Positions 31,446 to 42,262 of a stretch of DNA of 48,044 nucleotides are shown here, one piece after another. Source of the DNA: Paenibacillus hemerocallicola (GTDB lineage: Bacteria; Bacillota; Bacilli; Paenibacillales; NBRC-103111); NCBI RefSeq assembly GCF_006265175.1, contig NZ_VDCQ01000065.1:1-48044 (forward strand). The letters are read 5' to 3'. How positions within the stretch are numbered: the stretch's first letter is position 1; every line of letters begins with the position of its first letter. A program made the translations under genes and the position numbers. Below the pieces are notes generated by a model. That model had not been told where the DNA came from. It saw only the letters and a program-made list of their open reading frames with translations, and made no database searches.

Positions 31446-31748
31446 TTATGCGACGTTGTATGTATTGTGAATGTGTTTCCAGCTTCCGACAAGCCTTCCG
31501 ACTGCTTGCATAAGGCCAATCATAATCAGCGGTCCTCCAAAGTCCTGCGGAACCTCCAGACGTTGCAGCAGCATGGAGACGACATATTCGATTGGGTCTT
31601 CATTCCGTTCTGTAGCGAGCTGGGCTACCGAGAAGTATTCCCCGACAGCCTCGACAGAGATTTCTCCAACATTGTCCATAGCGGCAAGGAAGTCACGCAG
31701 AGCCTCCTCATAACCTATAATATCTTCCTTGAGGCTGGTCCATTGAGC
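31446..31748 (-). pseudogene. C-terminal remnant of an unidentified protein
   Basis: About 100 codons open on the minus strand without a plausible start: [40 protein letters not shown], ..QRLEVPQDFGGPL, MIGLMQAVGRLVGSWKH, ending NTYNVA. It has coding character but I do not recognise it. Upstream it runs into the P-type ATPase fragment in a different frame. Confidence 0.4.
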
Positions 31749-31868
31749 AACGCCGTGTCGGTGCCCGCGCCGCCCATGGCGTTGCCCACGCTGGAGGCGG
31801 CAAGCGTTGGTACATCGTTGACCCCGTCGCCGACCATTGCAACGCTCGGGTAGTGTTGCCGCATTCTA
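31746..31868 (-). pseudogene. P-type ATPase fragment (metal-transporting type)
   Basis: About 40 codons read [22 protein letters not shown], then [16 protein letters not shown]. This is the GDGxND hinge region of the P domain of CPx/P1B-type metal ATPases. The phosphorylation DKTGT site, metal site and membrane helices are absent. Joined directly to the unrelated remnant downstream, showing a rearrangement. Confidence 0.7.
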
Positions 31869-31875
31869 AAGAAGA

Positions 31876-31927
31876 GGGGGCATACAGGGCTTTGACAAAA
31901 CCGATTCTGCCAAGCCTGTATGCCCCC
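31876..31927. terminator. Hairpin between ATPase fragment and SBP 2
   Basis: GGGGGCATACAGG / CCTGTATGCCCCC perfect 13-bp stem with a 26-nt loop, 20 nt after the end of the minus-strand SBP gene. It is followed on the minus strand by TCTTCTTT, so it can end the SBP transcript. Confidence 0.6.
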
Positions 31928-31946
31928 TTATCCGTTTCGTGCCTCA

Positions 31947-33284
31947 CTATTTCGATTGCGCCATTTTCTCGGTGATTTTCTGGTTAATCCGATCGTCCGC
32001 CTCGCGCAGCGTCGTATTCATGTCTTTTCCGTTCAAAAGATAGTCTTGGATGATGGTGGGCAGCTCATTTTTGGCGATCGCGTGAAACGGGGTTGCCGGC
32101 ACAATCGGAGCAGAGTTGTCCGGAATCATCGCCTTCACGTTTTTCCCTTGCATGAATGGCAAGTCTTTGCCGTATTCAGCCCAGACCGCGGGATCTTTCA
32201 GGATCGGCGAATACCCTTTGCGCGCCAGGTGCTTCTGGAACTCATCCGATGTCACGTAAGCGGCTACTTGAAACGCCATATCCTTATGCTTGCTCGTAAC
32301 GGGGACTAAGAAATATCCGGGATTAAGCTGCGGACCGACCGTCTTCATCTCCTTATAGTGCGGGTACGCCGCTACGTCCCATTCCAGCCCCGGCACATTA
32401 TCGGCAATAATGCGCGGTCCGGTAGCGCTGACAGTGAGCAGCATCGCAATTTGCTGCTTTTTGAACAGATCCAGCTGCATCGAGCTGTAGTTCCAAGACG
32501 TGTTGTCGACATGATTGTTCGCAATCATATAGAAGTCGGTCAGCGTTTTGAACATTTTTTTGAATGTATCCGAAGAAAGCAGCCCCTGACTTTTAGCCGC
32601 ATCGATAAATTCGGGGCCGGTCTGATCCGCAATCGTTACATGCATCGGCGACATCCCCAGTCCCATATATCTGACTCCGTTTTCGACGCGGGCTAATTTT
32701 TTCGTCAAGTCGTACATCTCTTCCCAGGACATGTTGTCCGTCGGATACGGAACGCCGAACCGGTCGAACAGCCCTTTGTTGTACAAAATGTTGACGGAGT
32801 CGACCGACACCGGCAGGCCGTACATGCCGCCTTTGGCTAGCTCCTGCATGGCCGCTACGGATGTAGGCTCCAGCTTGGACAAATCGTATTTGTACGTTTT
32901 GAGCAGCTCGGATATGTCGTACTGCATCCCGTATTCGAGCAAATTTTGATGCAGCTGGCCGTAAGCGTCGTAAATAATATCGATCGGCTGCTGCGACTCG
33001 ATCAGCGACTTGAGATTAACCCCTTTCCCCGGCGCGATAAACTTCGGAGTGACATTCGGAAACTTTTCTTTGATTTTGTCGCCGAACGCATTCATAAACC
33101 TTTCGTTATCCGTAATGGAGCCGACATAAAGCCAGAACGAAAGTTCGACCGGTTCGTTCGACGGCGCGGGCGCCGCTGCGTTCCCGCCGACCTCCGGTTC
33201 GCTTTTGCCCCCGGAACAAGCTGTCAGTAAGCTTGCGGCCAGCGTCATGATCGTCAGAGCATACATTCCTTTTTTTCGTTTCAA
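31947..33284 (-). CDS. ABC sugar-binding lipoprotein (SBP 2)
   Basis: A CUT1-type binding protein of about 445 residues. Signal peptide and lipobox LLTAC (Cys 26 counted from GTG 33293), a low-complexity linker, then ELSFWLYVG, QPIDIIYDAYGQ, YDISELL, VNILYNKGLFDRFGVPYPTDNMSWEEMYDL. A TTG at 33284 with AGGGTGAG upstream is the likelier start. More distant from SBPs 1, 3 and 4 than they are from each other. Divergent from the epimerase gene; no permease genes nearby. Confidence 0.88.
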   Translation of the reverse strand: MKRKKGMYALTIMTLAASLLTACSGGKSEPEVGGNAAAPAPSNEPVELSFWLYVGSITDNERFMNAFGDKIKEKFPNVTPKFIAPGKGVNLKSLIESQQPIDIIYDAYGQLHQNLLEYGMQYDISELLKTYKYDLSKLEPTSVAAMQELAKGGMYGLPVSVDSVNILYNKGLFDRFGVPYPTDNMSWEEMYDLTKKLARVENGVRYMGLGMSPMHVTIADQTGPEFIDAAKSQGLLSSDTFKKMFKTLTDFYMIANNHVDNTSWNYSSMQLDLFKKQQIAMLLTVSATGPRIIADNVPGLEWDVAAYPHYKEMKTVGPQLNPGYFLVPVTSKHKDMAFQVAAYVTSDEFQKHLARKGYSPILKDPAVWAEYGKDLPFMQGKNVKAMIPDNSAPIVPATPFHAIAKNELPTIIQDYLLNGKDMNTTLREADDRINQKITEKMAQSK

Positions 33285-33369
33285 ACGTCTCACCCTTTGT
33301 AATTGTATTATTTTTCAAGACCGTTTTGGGTCAATGTGGCCCTATTGCATTTATACAATAAATTAATCT

Positions 33370-33398
33370 TTGATACAAATTAAGAAATTGTATATAAT
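33370..33398 (+). promoter_or_regulatory. Promoter of epimerase operon
   Basis: TTGATA, 17-nt spacer, TATAAT in the very AT-rich divergent region between SBP 2 and the epimerase gene. Two more TATAAT-like boxes follow at about 33411 and 33426, so start sites may be multiple. Confidence 0.55.
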
Positions 33399-33471
33399 CT
33401 AACTAAATTGATATAATCACTAGAGTTATAATACTTCTAGAGAACCCGATGCTTACAGGATGTGATAGCAG

Positions 33472-34326
33472 ATGTTGGAGCATAGCGTGCATTTGACTTA
33501 CCGGGACTGGAGCGCCGTCATTCTCCCAAGCTTCGGCGCCAATACCGTTCGTCTTCGGCACGGGGACAAAGATTTGCTTCGTTTCCCCGAAACGCTGGAG
33601 CAGCTTAGAGCGGCCCCGTACCTGTATGGGATGCCGCTATTGATGCCGCCCAATCGAACCGAAGGCGGAACGTTTGCTTTTGACGGTCGAGCTTACCGGC
33701 TGCAGATCAATGAACCGCGGCATCGCAACCATATTCACGGTTTTATGGCGGATGCTCCGTTTCTGCTCAAGCAGTTAAGCGAAAGCCAGGCGACCTCTGT
33801 GTATGAAAACGACGGTGAGCGGTATCCGTTCCGCTTTCGAATGACGGTAACGAGCAAGCTGGATGAGCAAGGATTTTACCAACAGGTCGATATCGCCAAT
33901 TGTTCGAATGCCGATATTCCCGTCATGCTTGGCTTCCATACCGCGTTTCTTCAGCCCGAAACGTTCAGCGTGCCGATCGGGAAGCGGTGGGAAACGAATG
34001 AAAGACATATTCCGACAGGGAGATTGCTGGAGCTGACCGAACAGGAGCAAGAATACCGGCAGGGATGCCGTCCCCGCGGACTGCCGATCTCCGGCTTCTA
34101 TACGGCGGCCGGACATCTGGCGCTAATCGGCGATTACGGCTACCGCGCATCCGATAACTTCACGCAGTGGGTGCTGTTCAACGGAGGCGGCGATCAAGAC
34201 TTCTTATGCATTGAGCCCCAGAGCGGCCCGGTTAACGGTCTAAACCGCCGGGACGGTTATATTCGCTTGAAAAAAGGGGAAAGCGCGCAGTTCTGGACTG
34301 CCATATGCCGAGGAGGAGAACGATGA
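33472..34326 (+). CDS. Aldose 1-epimerase family protein
   Basis: A 284-residue GalM-like mutarotase that interconverts alpha and beta sugar anomers. Family landmarks are the GMPLLMPPNRTEGG loop, catalytic His in RNHIHGF, GFHTAF with the second His, and the acidic base in CIEPQSGPVNG. Cytoplasmic. AGGATGTG precedes the ATG. Its stop overlaps the start of the next gene (ATGA), so the two are translationally coupled. Confidence 0.87.
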   Translation: MLEHSVHLTYRDWSAVILPSFGANTVRLRHGDKDLLRFPETLEQLRAAPYLYGMPLLMPPNRTEGGTFAFDGRAYRLQINEPRHRNHIHGFMADAPFLLKQLSESQATSVYENDGERYPFRFRMTVTSKLDEQGFYQQVDIANCSNADIPVMLGFHTAFLQPETFSVPIGKRWETNERHIPTGRLLELTEQEQEYRQGCRPRGLPISGFYTAAGHLALIGDYGYRASDNFTQWVLFNGGGDQDFLCIEPQSGPVNGLNRRDGYIRLKKGESAQFWTAICRGGER

Positions 34327-35753
34327 GAACAAAGGTGAAAATCAATGCATCAAAGGCGGTAAGAACATGGCCGCGCGTGGAGCGGTATCAAAATTCGACA
34401 TTGCGCTTCGCGCCTCCGGCTGATTTCCCGGCATTTTGGTCCGAGAAGCACAGCCGTCCCAAGATTATGCGCTGCTGGGTGACGCTCGACGAAGTTTGGG
34501 ATTACCGTACGGACGAATATTTCTGGAACTATCAAATCGGCGTCAACCGGTACAAAGACGATCCTCATCATCATGAATACGACTGGGGGTCAACCGTCCC
34601 GTCCGAGGTGCGCATCCAAACCTATCTGGCTGCCCACAGCGAGCATTGCGAGGAAATTTTGCTGAACCTCCGCAGGTATGAAAAAGAAACGCAGCTGGGG
34701 ATCGTCTCTCTCGATAAATACGAAGAAGTGGTTGAACGGGTGATCGAGTATTACAAAGACCTGTACCCCAACGTCCGCTATATCGAGCCTTGCAACGAGA
34801 GTGACTACGTATGCTTCGGCGGCATCGACACCGAACATTATTACAAGCTGTATACCCGAGCCTGTCGCGCCGTTAGGAGATTGAACGAACGCCATCGGTA
34901 CGAGATTCCGCTGGAAATCGGCGGGATCGCAATGAACGCGGTAATGGATCGCCCGCACTTATGGCGCCAGTTTTTGCAGCAGTTGGCCAACGATAAGGAT
35001 GAGCGGCGGAAAATCGATTTTTATTCCATGCACGACTACAACGGCCATCCTAAGCGGATGAAGGTCTTTTACGAGATGCATCATGCCTGGATCAAGGAAC
35101 TGGGCCTGCCCGATCTTCCGATTTTCGTGGATGAATATGGCTTCACCCAGACGACGGGCGTATGGACGGATAGTTTGAAGAACGCTTCGGGCGTTTTGTC
35201 GGCGATCTTTTTGTCCACCGATCTGCCCGGCATGCATATTTTTCCTTGGTGCACGTTCCATAACCCGTCCTATCAAATGTCGTTCACCCAGTACCTGCTG
35301 CTGGAGGACGGTCAATTTGCCTCCACGCCCAACGGCAACGCGATGCGTTTGCTGCACATGCTCAAGACGGACCAGCTGGAGATGCTGGGCGAGCACCGGC
35401 ATCGCGTCATCGCTACCGGAGACGCCACGGGATACGCCATGCTCGCTACGAATCCGAGCGACAAGCCGATGGCGGTCGATCTGATGCTGCGCGACATTCC
35501 GCACGACAAAGTTACGATTACCGAATATCGGGTAGACGCCCTGTATAACAACCGTTTGACAGGACCCGTCTGTACCGAGCTGGGATTGACCAACCGCTGG
35601 AATGAATGGGTGAGGGGGTCCGAGAAGGGCGTTGACATTGCCACGGTTCTGGAGCCGTACGGGTTCACCCTATGGCTCGTAGAGCCGTACCAAACGCCTT
35701 CTCCGTTCCCCACGACAAAAGCGTTGGATTTGAGCGTAAACGGACTTGAGTAA
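34323..35753 (+). CDS. Clan GH-A glycoside hydrolase (GH39-like)
   Basis: About 476 residues, a TIM-barrel hydrolase. A general acid is likely E159 in YIEPCNESDY (the N-E pair on strand 4) and the nucleophile E271 in LPIFVDEYGF on strand 7. This spacing and the HDYNGHP segment resemble GH39/GH5-type enzymes. The remaining C-terminal part (about 360-476) looks like a small beta domain. No signal peptide, so it cleaves imported oligosaccharides. ATG 34323 has GAGGAGGAG just upstream; the earlier ATG 34305 does not. Family number is tentative. Confidence 0.7.
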   Translation: MRTKVKINASKAVRTWPRVERYQNSTLRFAPPADFPAFWSEKHSRPKIMRCWVTLDEVWDYRTDEYFWNYQIGVNRYKDDPHHHEYDWGSTVPSEVRIQTYLAAHSEHCEEILLNLRRYEKETQLGIVSLDKYEEVVERVIEYYKDLYPNVRYIEPCNESDYVCFGGIDTEHYYKLYTRACRAVRRLNERHRYEIPLEIGGIAMNAVMDRPHLWRQFLQQLANDKDERRKIDFYSMHDYNGHPKRMKVFYEMHHAWIKELGLPDLPIFVDEYGFTQTTGVWTDSLKNASGVLSAIFLSTDLPGMHIFPWCTFHNPSYQMSFTQYLLLEDGQFASTPNGNAMRLLHMLKTDQLEMLGEHRHRVIATGDATGYAMLATNPSDKPMAVDLMLRDIPHDKVTITEYRVDALYNNRLTGPVCTELGLTNRWNEWVRGSEKGVDIATVLEPYGFTLWLVEPYQTPSPFPTTKALDLSVNGLE

Positions 35754-35814
35754 CAGTAGTTGAGGCAATTTCCAGCCAATCGAAAATCCGGAAGCCGCCA
35801 TGGAATGATTGAAT

Positions 35815-35842
35815 TGCAAATTAGAATAAATGGTATACAATC
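35815..35842 (+). promoter_or_regulatory. Promoter of SDR operon
   Basis: TTGCAA, 16-nt spacer, TACAAT, about 40 nt before the TTG start of the SDR gene. It shows that the next genes can be transcribed separately from the GH gene. Confidence 0.5.
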
Positions 35843-35883
35843 ATAAGGATTGTATCGAAATGGTACGGGGGAGGGCATACGGT

Positions 35884-36636
35884 TTGTTCGAGCTAAAGGG
35901 GAAAACGGCGCTCGTGACCGGCTCAAGCAAAGGCATCGGGAAAGGCATTGCCCTGGGACTGGCGCGCGCGGGCGCGGATATCATCCTCAATTCCTATACT
36001 GACGAGGACGAGCCGGAAGCGACGGTGAAGCAAATCGAACGCCTCGGGAGAAGGGCGGCTTTCATTCAAGCGGACGTTACGATCGAGGAAGACGTCGGAA
36101 GTATGTTCGATCGGATCGACCGGCAATTCGGCAAGCTGGATATTTTGGTCAACAATGCAGGGACCTCCCGATCGGAATCGATTCTTGAGACGGACTTGGC
36201 AAGCTGGCGCCATATTATCGATACGAACTTGACCAGCAGCTTCCTCTGTGCGAAGTGCGCCATGGAACGAATGATCCCGCGGTCGACCGGGCGAATTATC
36301 CAGATCAGCTCGGTCGTGGCCCATCAGGGAGCGGTATACGGACACGTTCATTATGCGGCAACGAAGAGCGGCATGCTCGGCTTCTCCAAGTCGTTGGCGC
36401 GCACGGCCGCGCCTCACGGCATCACCGTGAACGCGGTAGCTCCGGGCATCATCGATACGGAGCTGCTCCGGAGCACGCATGGGGCGTCCCGGTTGGAGCA
36501 GCTGGCCGGCACCGTCCCGCTCGGGCTTGGAACGGCGGACGATGTTGCGGCGGCCGTCATCTTCCTCGCCAGCGACGAAGCGCGCTACTTGACGGGCGTT
36601 ACGATTGACGTCAACGGAGGACTTTATTACAGATAG
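35884..36636 (+). CDS. SDR-family dehydrogenase/reductase
   Basis: About 250 residues, classical short-chain dehydrogenase. Cofactor motif TGSSKGIG near residue 12, NNAG, catalytic Ser in ISSVVA, YAATK (Tyr-x-x-x-Lys) and PGIIDT. The C-terminal YLTGVTIDVNGG is standard. Likely a sugar or sugar-acid oxidoreductase given the neighbours. The frame is open from 35830, but that stretch overlaps the promoter; TTG 35884 with GGGGGAGGG upstream matches the family N-terminus (FELKGKTALVTG). Confidence 0.87.
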   Translation: MFELKGKTALVTGSSKGIGKGIALGLARAGADIILNSYTDEDEPEATVKQIERLGRRAAFIQADVTIEEDVGSMFDRIDRQFGKLDILVNNAGTSRSESILETDLASWRHIIDTNLTSSFLCAKCAMERMIPRSTGRIIQISSVVAHQGAVYGHVHYAATKSGMLGFSKSLARTAAPHGITVNAVAPGIIDTELLRSTHGASRLEQLAGTVPLGLGTADDVAAAVIFLASDEARYLTGVTIDVNGGLYYR

Positions 36637-36664
36637 ATCACTTACAGATCGCGAGGGGATCTTT

Positions 36665-37825
36665 TTGAAAATTACGGATGTGGAGATTTATACGGTTTTT
36701 TGTTACCGTACAAACTGGACCTTCGTCAAGGTGACGACGGACGAAGGGATTAGTGGCGTGGGAGAAGCGACGCTGGAGTACAAGGAGCATGCCGTTGCCG
36801 GCGCGGTCGAGCATCTGAAGCGGTATTTGATCGGCAAAGACCCGACCCGAATCGAGCTTCACTACCATCATATGTACCGCGACGCCTACTGGCGGGGAGG
36901 CGCCGTTCTGATGTCCGCCCTGAGCGCGGTCGAGACCTGCCTATGGGATATTAACGGCAAGGCGCTCGGTGTCCCGGTGCATCGCCTGCTGGGCGGGAAG
37001 TACCACGATAAGGTGAAAGTATACGCCAACGGCTGGTTTGCCGGCGCCTCCAAGCCGGAGCAGTTCGCCGCATCGGCGCAAAGGGCGGTGAAGCGGGGCT
37101 TCAGGGGCTTGAAATGGGACCCGTTCGGCCAAGCGTACATGACGATTTCCAATGCGGAGCTGGACAAGGCGTTAACCTGCATCGACGCCGTGCGCTCCGC
37201 CGTCGGACCGGATGTCGACTTGTTCATCGAAGGACACGGGCGCTTCAACGTGCCTGCCGCCATCCAGATCGCGCGCGAGATCGAGCCGTTCAAGCCGGTA
37301 TGGTTCGAAGAGCCGATTCCGCCCGACAATCTGGACGCGATGACCCAGGTGAAACTGAAGTCCAACGTGGCGATCGCAGGCGGAGAACGGTTGTATACCC
37401 GGCAAGCGTTCCGGGAAGTATTGGAAAAACGGGCGCTCGATTTCATCCAGCCCGACGTCAGCCATGCCGGCGGATTGCTCGAATGCCGTAAAATCGCCTC
37501 GATGGCGGAAAGCTACTATATTCCATTCGCGCCGCATAATCCGAGCGGACCGATCGCCAACGCGACAACGCTGCAGCTTGCGGCCTGCACGCCGAACTTT
37601 TTTTATTTGGAGATTATGGAGACGGATGTGCCGTGGCGCCGAGAAATTACGAACGAACAGCTTGTATTCGAGGATGGCTACATGCACATCCCCGATCGTC
37701 CGGGGTTAGGCATCGAGCTTCATGAGGACGCCGCGCGCAAATATCCTTACGAACCGAAAGAACTGCGGCATTACAACGGCGAATTGACCGATATCCGCCC
37801 GCCGGAAACGCTGCCTTACTTCTAG
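36665..37825 (+). CDS. Enolase-superfamily sugar-acid dehydratase (galactonate-dehydratase-like)
   Basis: About 386 residues of the mandelate racemase/muconate-lactonising family. N-terminal capping domain (LKITDVEIYTVFCYRTNW..) then the barrel: GFRGLKWDPFGQAYM, metal ligands in LFIEGHGRF, VWFEEPIPPDN and IAGGERLYTR, and catalytic His in IPFAPHNPSGPI. The PHxPxGP pattern is that of D-galactonate dehydratases, which yield 2-keto-3-deoxy acids. TTG 36665 with GAGGGGA upstream is chosen. The stop is TAG, its TA being the target site of a MITE insertion. Confidence 0.82.
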   Translation: MKITDVEIYTVFCYRTNWTFVKVTTDEGISGVGEATLEYKEHAVAGAVEHLKRYLIGKDPTRIELHYHHMYRDAYWRGGAVLMSALSAVETCLWDINGKALGVPVHRLLGGKYHDKVKVYANGWFAGASKPEQFAASAQRAVKRGFRGLKWDPFGQAYMTISNAELDKALTCIDAVRSAVGPDVDLFIEGHGRFNVPAAIQIAREIEPFKPVWFEEPIPPDNLDAMTQVKLKSNVAIAGGERLYTRQAFREVLEKRALDFIQPDVSHAGGLLECRKIASMAESYYIPFAPHNPSGPIANATTLQLAACTPNFFYLEIMETDVPWRREITNEQLVFEDGYMHIPDRPGLGIELHEDAARKYPYEPKELRHYNGELTDIRPPETLPYF

Positions 37826-37954
37826 GAGTCTGTCCGACGGAGTAACGTAACGGGGATATGCGACGTCAAAACGGTATCAAACAGGCGAAATTCGCCAGTT
37901 TGATACCGAGTGGCATCGAGTTTTACGCCAACAACGGTTCATCGGATAGACTCC
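37825..37954. mobile_element. MITE with TA target duplication, 130 bp
   Basis: Terminal inverted repeats GGAGTCTGTCCGA and TCGGATAGACTCC (one mismatch, G-T) with TA on both sides (37823-24, 37955-56). Inside is a strong hairpin CGGTATCAAAC..GTTTGATACCG (37872-37908). TA duplication and terminal repeats suit mobilisation by an IS630/Tc1-mariner transposase. No reading frame. It separates two operon genes that were about 16 nt apart before insertion. Confidence 0.7.
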
Positions 37955-37967
37955 TAGAAGGATGTGA

Positions 37968-40070
<2,103 letters not shown>

Positions 40071-40094
40071 TGATTTGAAAATGGAGGTGCGAAT

Positions 40095-40748
40095 GTGACA
40101 AATAGCTCAAAGGTGACCGCTTATACGCAGGTGAAGGAATGGATCAAAGAGAGCATTCTTTCCGGGGAAATTCCGGCGGGCTCGCGCATCACCATCGCGG
40201 AAATCGTGCAAAAATACGGCGTCAGCCAAATGCCGGTACGGGAAGCGTTTCAAATCTTGCAAGGGGAAGGGTTTATTGAACTGCTTCCCCATAAAGGCGC
40301 AAGAGTTCTGTCGTTAACCCCGCAATATGTGGCCAATATTTACGAGATTCGCGGGGTTGTGGAAGGGCTTCTGGCCAGGCAAAGCATGCCAAATCTGACG
40401 TTGTCCGGTCTGAATCGGTTGAAGGAGCTGAACAGGCAGATGAAGTCGATGATTGGCGAAGGCGTCTTGCCCGAAGAACTGGTCAAGCTTGACAGGCAGT
40501 TCCACTTAGAGATCTATGAGAACAGCAACAATCCGGAAGGTATGCAAATTTATGAGAAATATGTCGGGTTAATCGGTTCGCTGCGGAAAAAGCACGGGTA
40601 TGGCAGCGAGCGTCTGGCCGATATGATCAGCCAGCATGGGCAGATGATCGACGCCATGCAAAATCAGGATGCCGAGGCGCTGGTGCAGGTCGTTCACGCG
40701 CACAGCGAAGGGGCGAAGATGGATTTGTTGAACGCGATGGAACGTTGA
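40095..40748 (+). CDS. GntR-family (FCD) regulator
   Basis: A 217-residue FadR-type regulator. Winged helix: ILSGEIPAGSRITIAEIVQKYGVSQMPVREAFQILQGEGFIELLPHKGARV. The helical FCD domain follows, with metal ligands likely in DRQFHLEIYE, ISQHGQMIDA and VVHAHSEGA. Such proteins sense small acids such as sugar acids, so it probably controls the dehydratase operon it ends. GTG start with GGAGGTG upstream. Confidence 0.87.
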   Translation: MTNSSKVTAYTQVKEWIKESILSGEIPAGSRITIAEIVQKYGVSQMPVREAFQILQGEGFIELLPHKGARVLSLTPQYVANIYEIRGVVEGLLARQSMPNLTLSGLNRLKELNRQMKSMIGEGVLPEELVKLDRQFHLEIYENSNNPEGMQIYEKYVGLIGSLRKKHGYGSERLADMISQHGQMIDAMQNQDAEALVQVVHAHSEGAKMDLLNAMER

Positions 40749-40777
40749 GGGGAGTGGCGCATCAGCAACGTTGCAGG

Positions 40778-40833
40778 AGGACGAGAACATATATCTTTAC
40801 GGATCCGCGGCATACGCGGATTTATAACGAGTT
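40778..40833. repeat. Palindromic GGACAAGAAC element, degenerate copy C
   Basis: GGACGAGAACATATATCTT (40779-40797), an inner hairpin GGATCCGCG..CGCGGATTTA, then AACGAGTTCC. Same order as copies A and B but with base changes. It lies between the GntR gene and the end of the AraC gene; nothing else is visible in 40749-40984. Confidence 0.5.
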
Positions 40834-40984
40834 CCGATCTGTTGCACAATTCCGAGAGGAGATCCCCATGAAGAAAGGTACGATAGTAGAGGAGCTTGCT
40901 ACAAGGCAGCTCCTTTTTTCTAAGACATCATCAATGTATGTTTTTCACCGCGCGTCTAATGCCAGGAATGCCAACAGCACGTTT

Positions 40985-41977
40985 CTAGAGTTGTCTGAAC
41001 TCCCCTGCCCTGTAGTCTCTCGGGGACATGCTCTCCGTTTTATGGAACAATCGACTGAAATAGAGCTGGTTGTCGTATCCGATGAGATGAGAAATTTCCT
41101 TAATGCTCAATGAGGTGTTCAATAGCATGTCCTTGGCTTTATCCATCCGGATACGGGTCAAGTAACCAATGACCGAACTGCCGGTTTGCTCTTTGAATTT
41201 ATGCATGACTCGGTTCGGACTCAAACCGCATTGTTTTGCAATGTCCGCTACGGTCCATTTCTTGGTGCAATCTGCATGCATTTCAGTCATAATTTGCAAG
41301 ATGGATGGGTCCTTTACATAAGCTTCCGGCTTCTGCATGAGACTCGCCTTTCTTCCGAATAACGACATCAACGACATGGTGTACGAATCGACCGCGGATT
41401 GAAACAGTGGCGCTTTGATTTGAAGTTCAACCATGATTTTTTTGTACAGCTCGATTGCCTGCGGATCTTTCCCGACATGATAAATCCGTTTTTTGGAAAG
41501 TCCAACTCTTTCCAGCCACTGGAGCGCTCCGTATCCGGAAAAATGAATCCAGTACAGCTCCGGAGAATTCTTGCCAGCATAGGCATACTCTTGTCTTTCA
41601 TCCGGATGGAATAGCACAATCTGCCCCTTCGTTACCTCGGTCTGCCGGCCATCTATCCAAAAATGGCCCGTTCCTTTCAGCATATAAATCACTTGAAAAT
41701 CTGGCCGTCCATTTTCCCTCAGCTTCTTGACATTTTTCGTCATGAACTTTTCATATCCGCAGGAATTAACCGTGAAGTAATGATCATTGCCGTTTCTGGC
41801 TAGATCCGCGATATTGGATCCATTAAAGCCCGATAATGTAATCATGACAATATGGCTGCTGTCTGCGAGGAGCAGGTTCACGTCGCAATCAGCATCTCCT
41901 TTTTTTAGTTCATCAAATCGCTTGTTAAATGAGCTAATCTTAACACAATTGTGTATGTATTCAACAGGAATATTCAT
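40985..41977 (-). CDS. AraC-family regulator (second)
   Basis: About 330 residues. Cupin-like sensor (FQVIYMLKGTGHFWIDGRQTEVTKGQIVLFHPDERQEYAY, YWIHFSGYGA) plus the AraC double HTH (VADIAKQCGLSPNRVMHKFKEQTG, IKEISHLIGYDNQLYFSRLFHKTESMSPRDYR). Divergent from SBP 3, which it probably activates. The frame is open to TTG 42010, but a TTGACT/TATATT promoter covers that part, so ATG 41977 is preferred. Confidence 0.82.
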   Translation of the reverse strand: MNIPVEYIHNCVKISSFNKRFDELKKGDADCDVNLLLADSSHIVMITLSGFNGSNIADLARNGNDHYFTVNSCGYEKFMTKNVKKLRENGRPDFQVIYMLKGTGHFWIDGRQTEVTKGQIVLFHPDERQEYAYAGKNSPELYWIHFSGYGALQWLERVGLSKKRIYHVGKDPQAIELYKKIMVELQIKAPLFQSAVDSYTMSLMSLFGRKASLMQKPEAYVKDPSILQIMTEMHADCTKKWTVADIAKQCGLSPNRVMHKFKEQTGSSVIGYLTRIRMDKAKDMLLNTSLSIKEISHLIGYDNQLYFSRLFHKTESMSPRDYRAGEFRQL

Positions 41978-41990
41978 ATATTTGGTCAGA

Positions 41991-42020
41991 AATATACTAT
42001 ATACTCTCAATGAGAGTCAA
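41991..42020 (-). promoter_or_regulatory. Promoter and palindromic operator of the AraC gene
   Basis: On the minus strand TTGACT (42020-42015), 18-nt spacer, TATATT (41996-41991). The spacer holds a perfect inverted repeat ACTCTC-AAT-GAGAGT (42003-42017), placed where a bound protein would block the polymerase. Confidence 0.5.
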
Positions 42021-42202
42021 GATTGTCGTTGTTATTCTGCATAAAACTTAGAGCTGATTGGGCTGAACAAAAGAAAGGGGGGAGGAAGCGGAAAGAAATG
42101 AGCCAGTGTTGCTTCCTACAGGAACGCTTTCTGAAAAGCGCTGTTCGACACAACGTTAGTTTTTGAACTTTCGGAGGAAAAAATAAAACATGCAATTCAA
42201 AT

Positions 42203-42216
42203 TGTAAGCGCTAACA
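42203..42216. promoter_or_regulatory. CcpA cre box upstream of SBP 3
   Basis: TGTAAGCGCTAACA matches the catabolite-responsive-element consensus TGWAANCGNTNWCA at every defined position. It lies 46 nt before the start of SBP 3, so glucose repression is likely. A five-codon ORF with a GGAGG site (42190-42207) ends inside it. Confidence 0.75.
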
Positions 42217-42262
42217 TTACGATTGATATCTATCACGATTACAAAAAGGATGGTGTTCCAAG

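Noticed and set aside
34959-35504. 181-codon minus-strand frame inside the GH-A hydrolase
   Set aside because: Shadow frame without start signal, inside a gene with clear catalytic motifs.
40745-41113. 122-codon plus-strand frame after the GntR gene
   Set aside because: It crosses element copy C and is antisense to the AraC gene end; no homology features.
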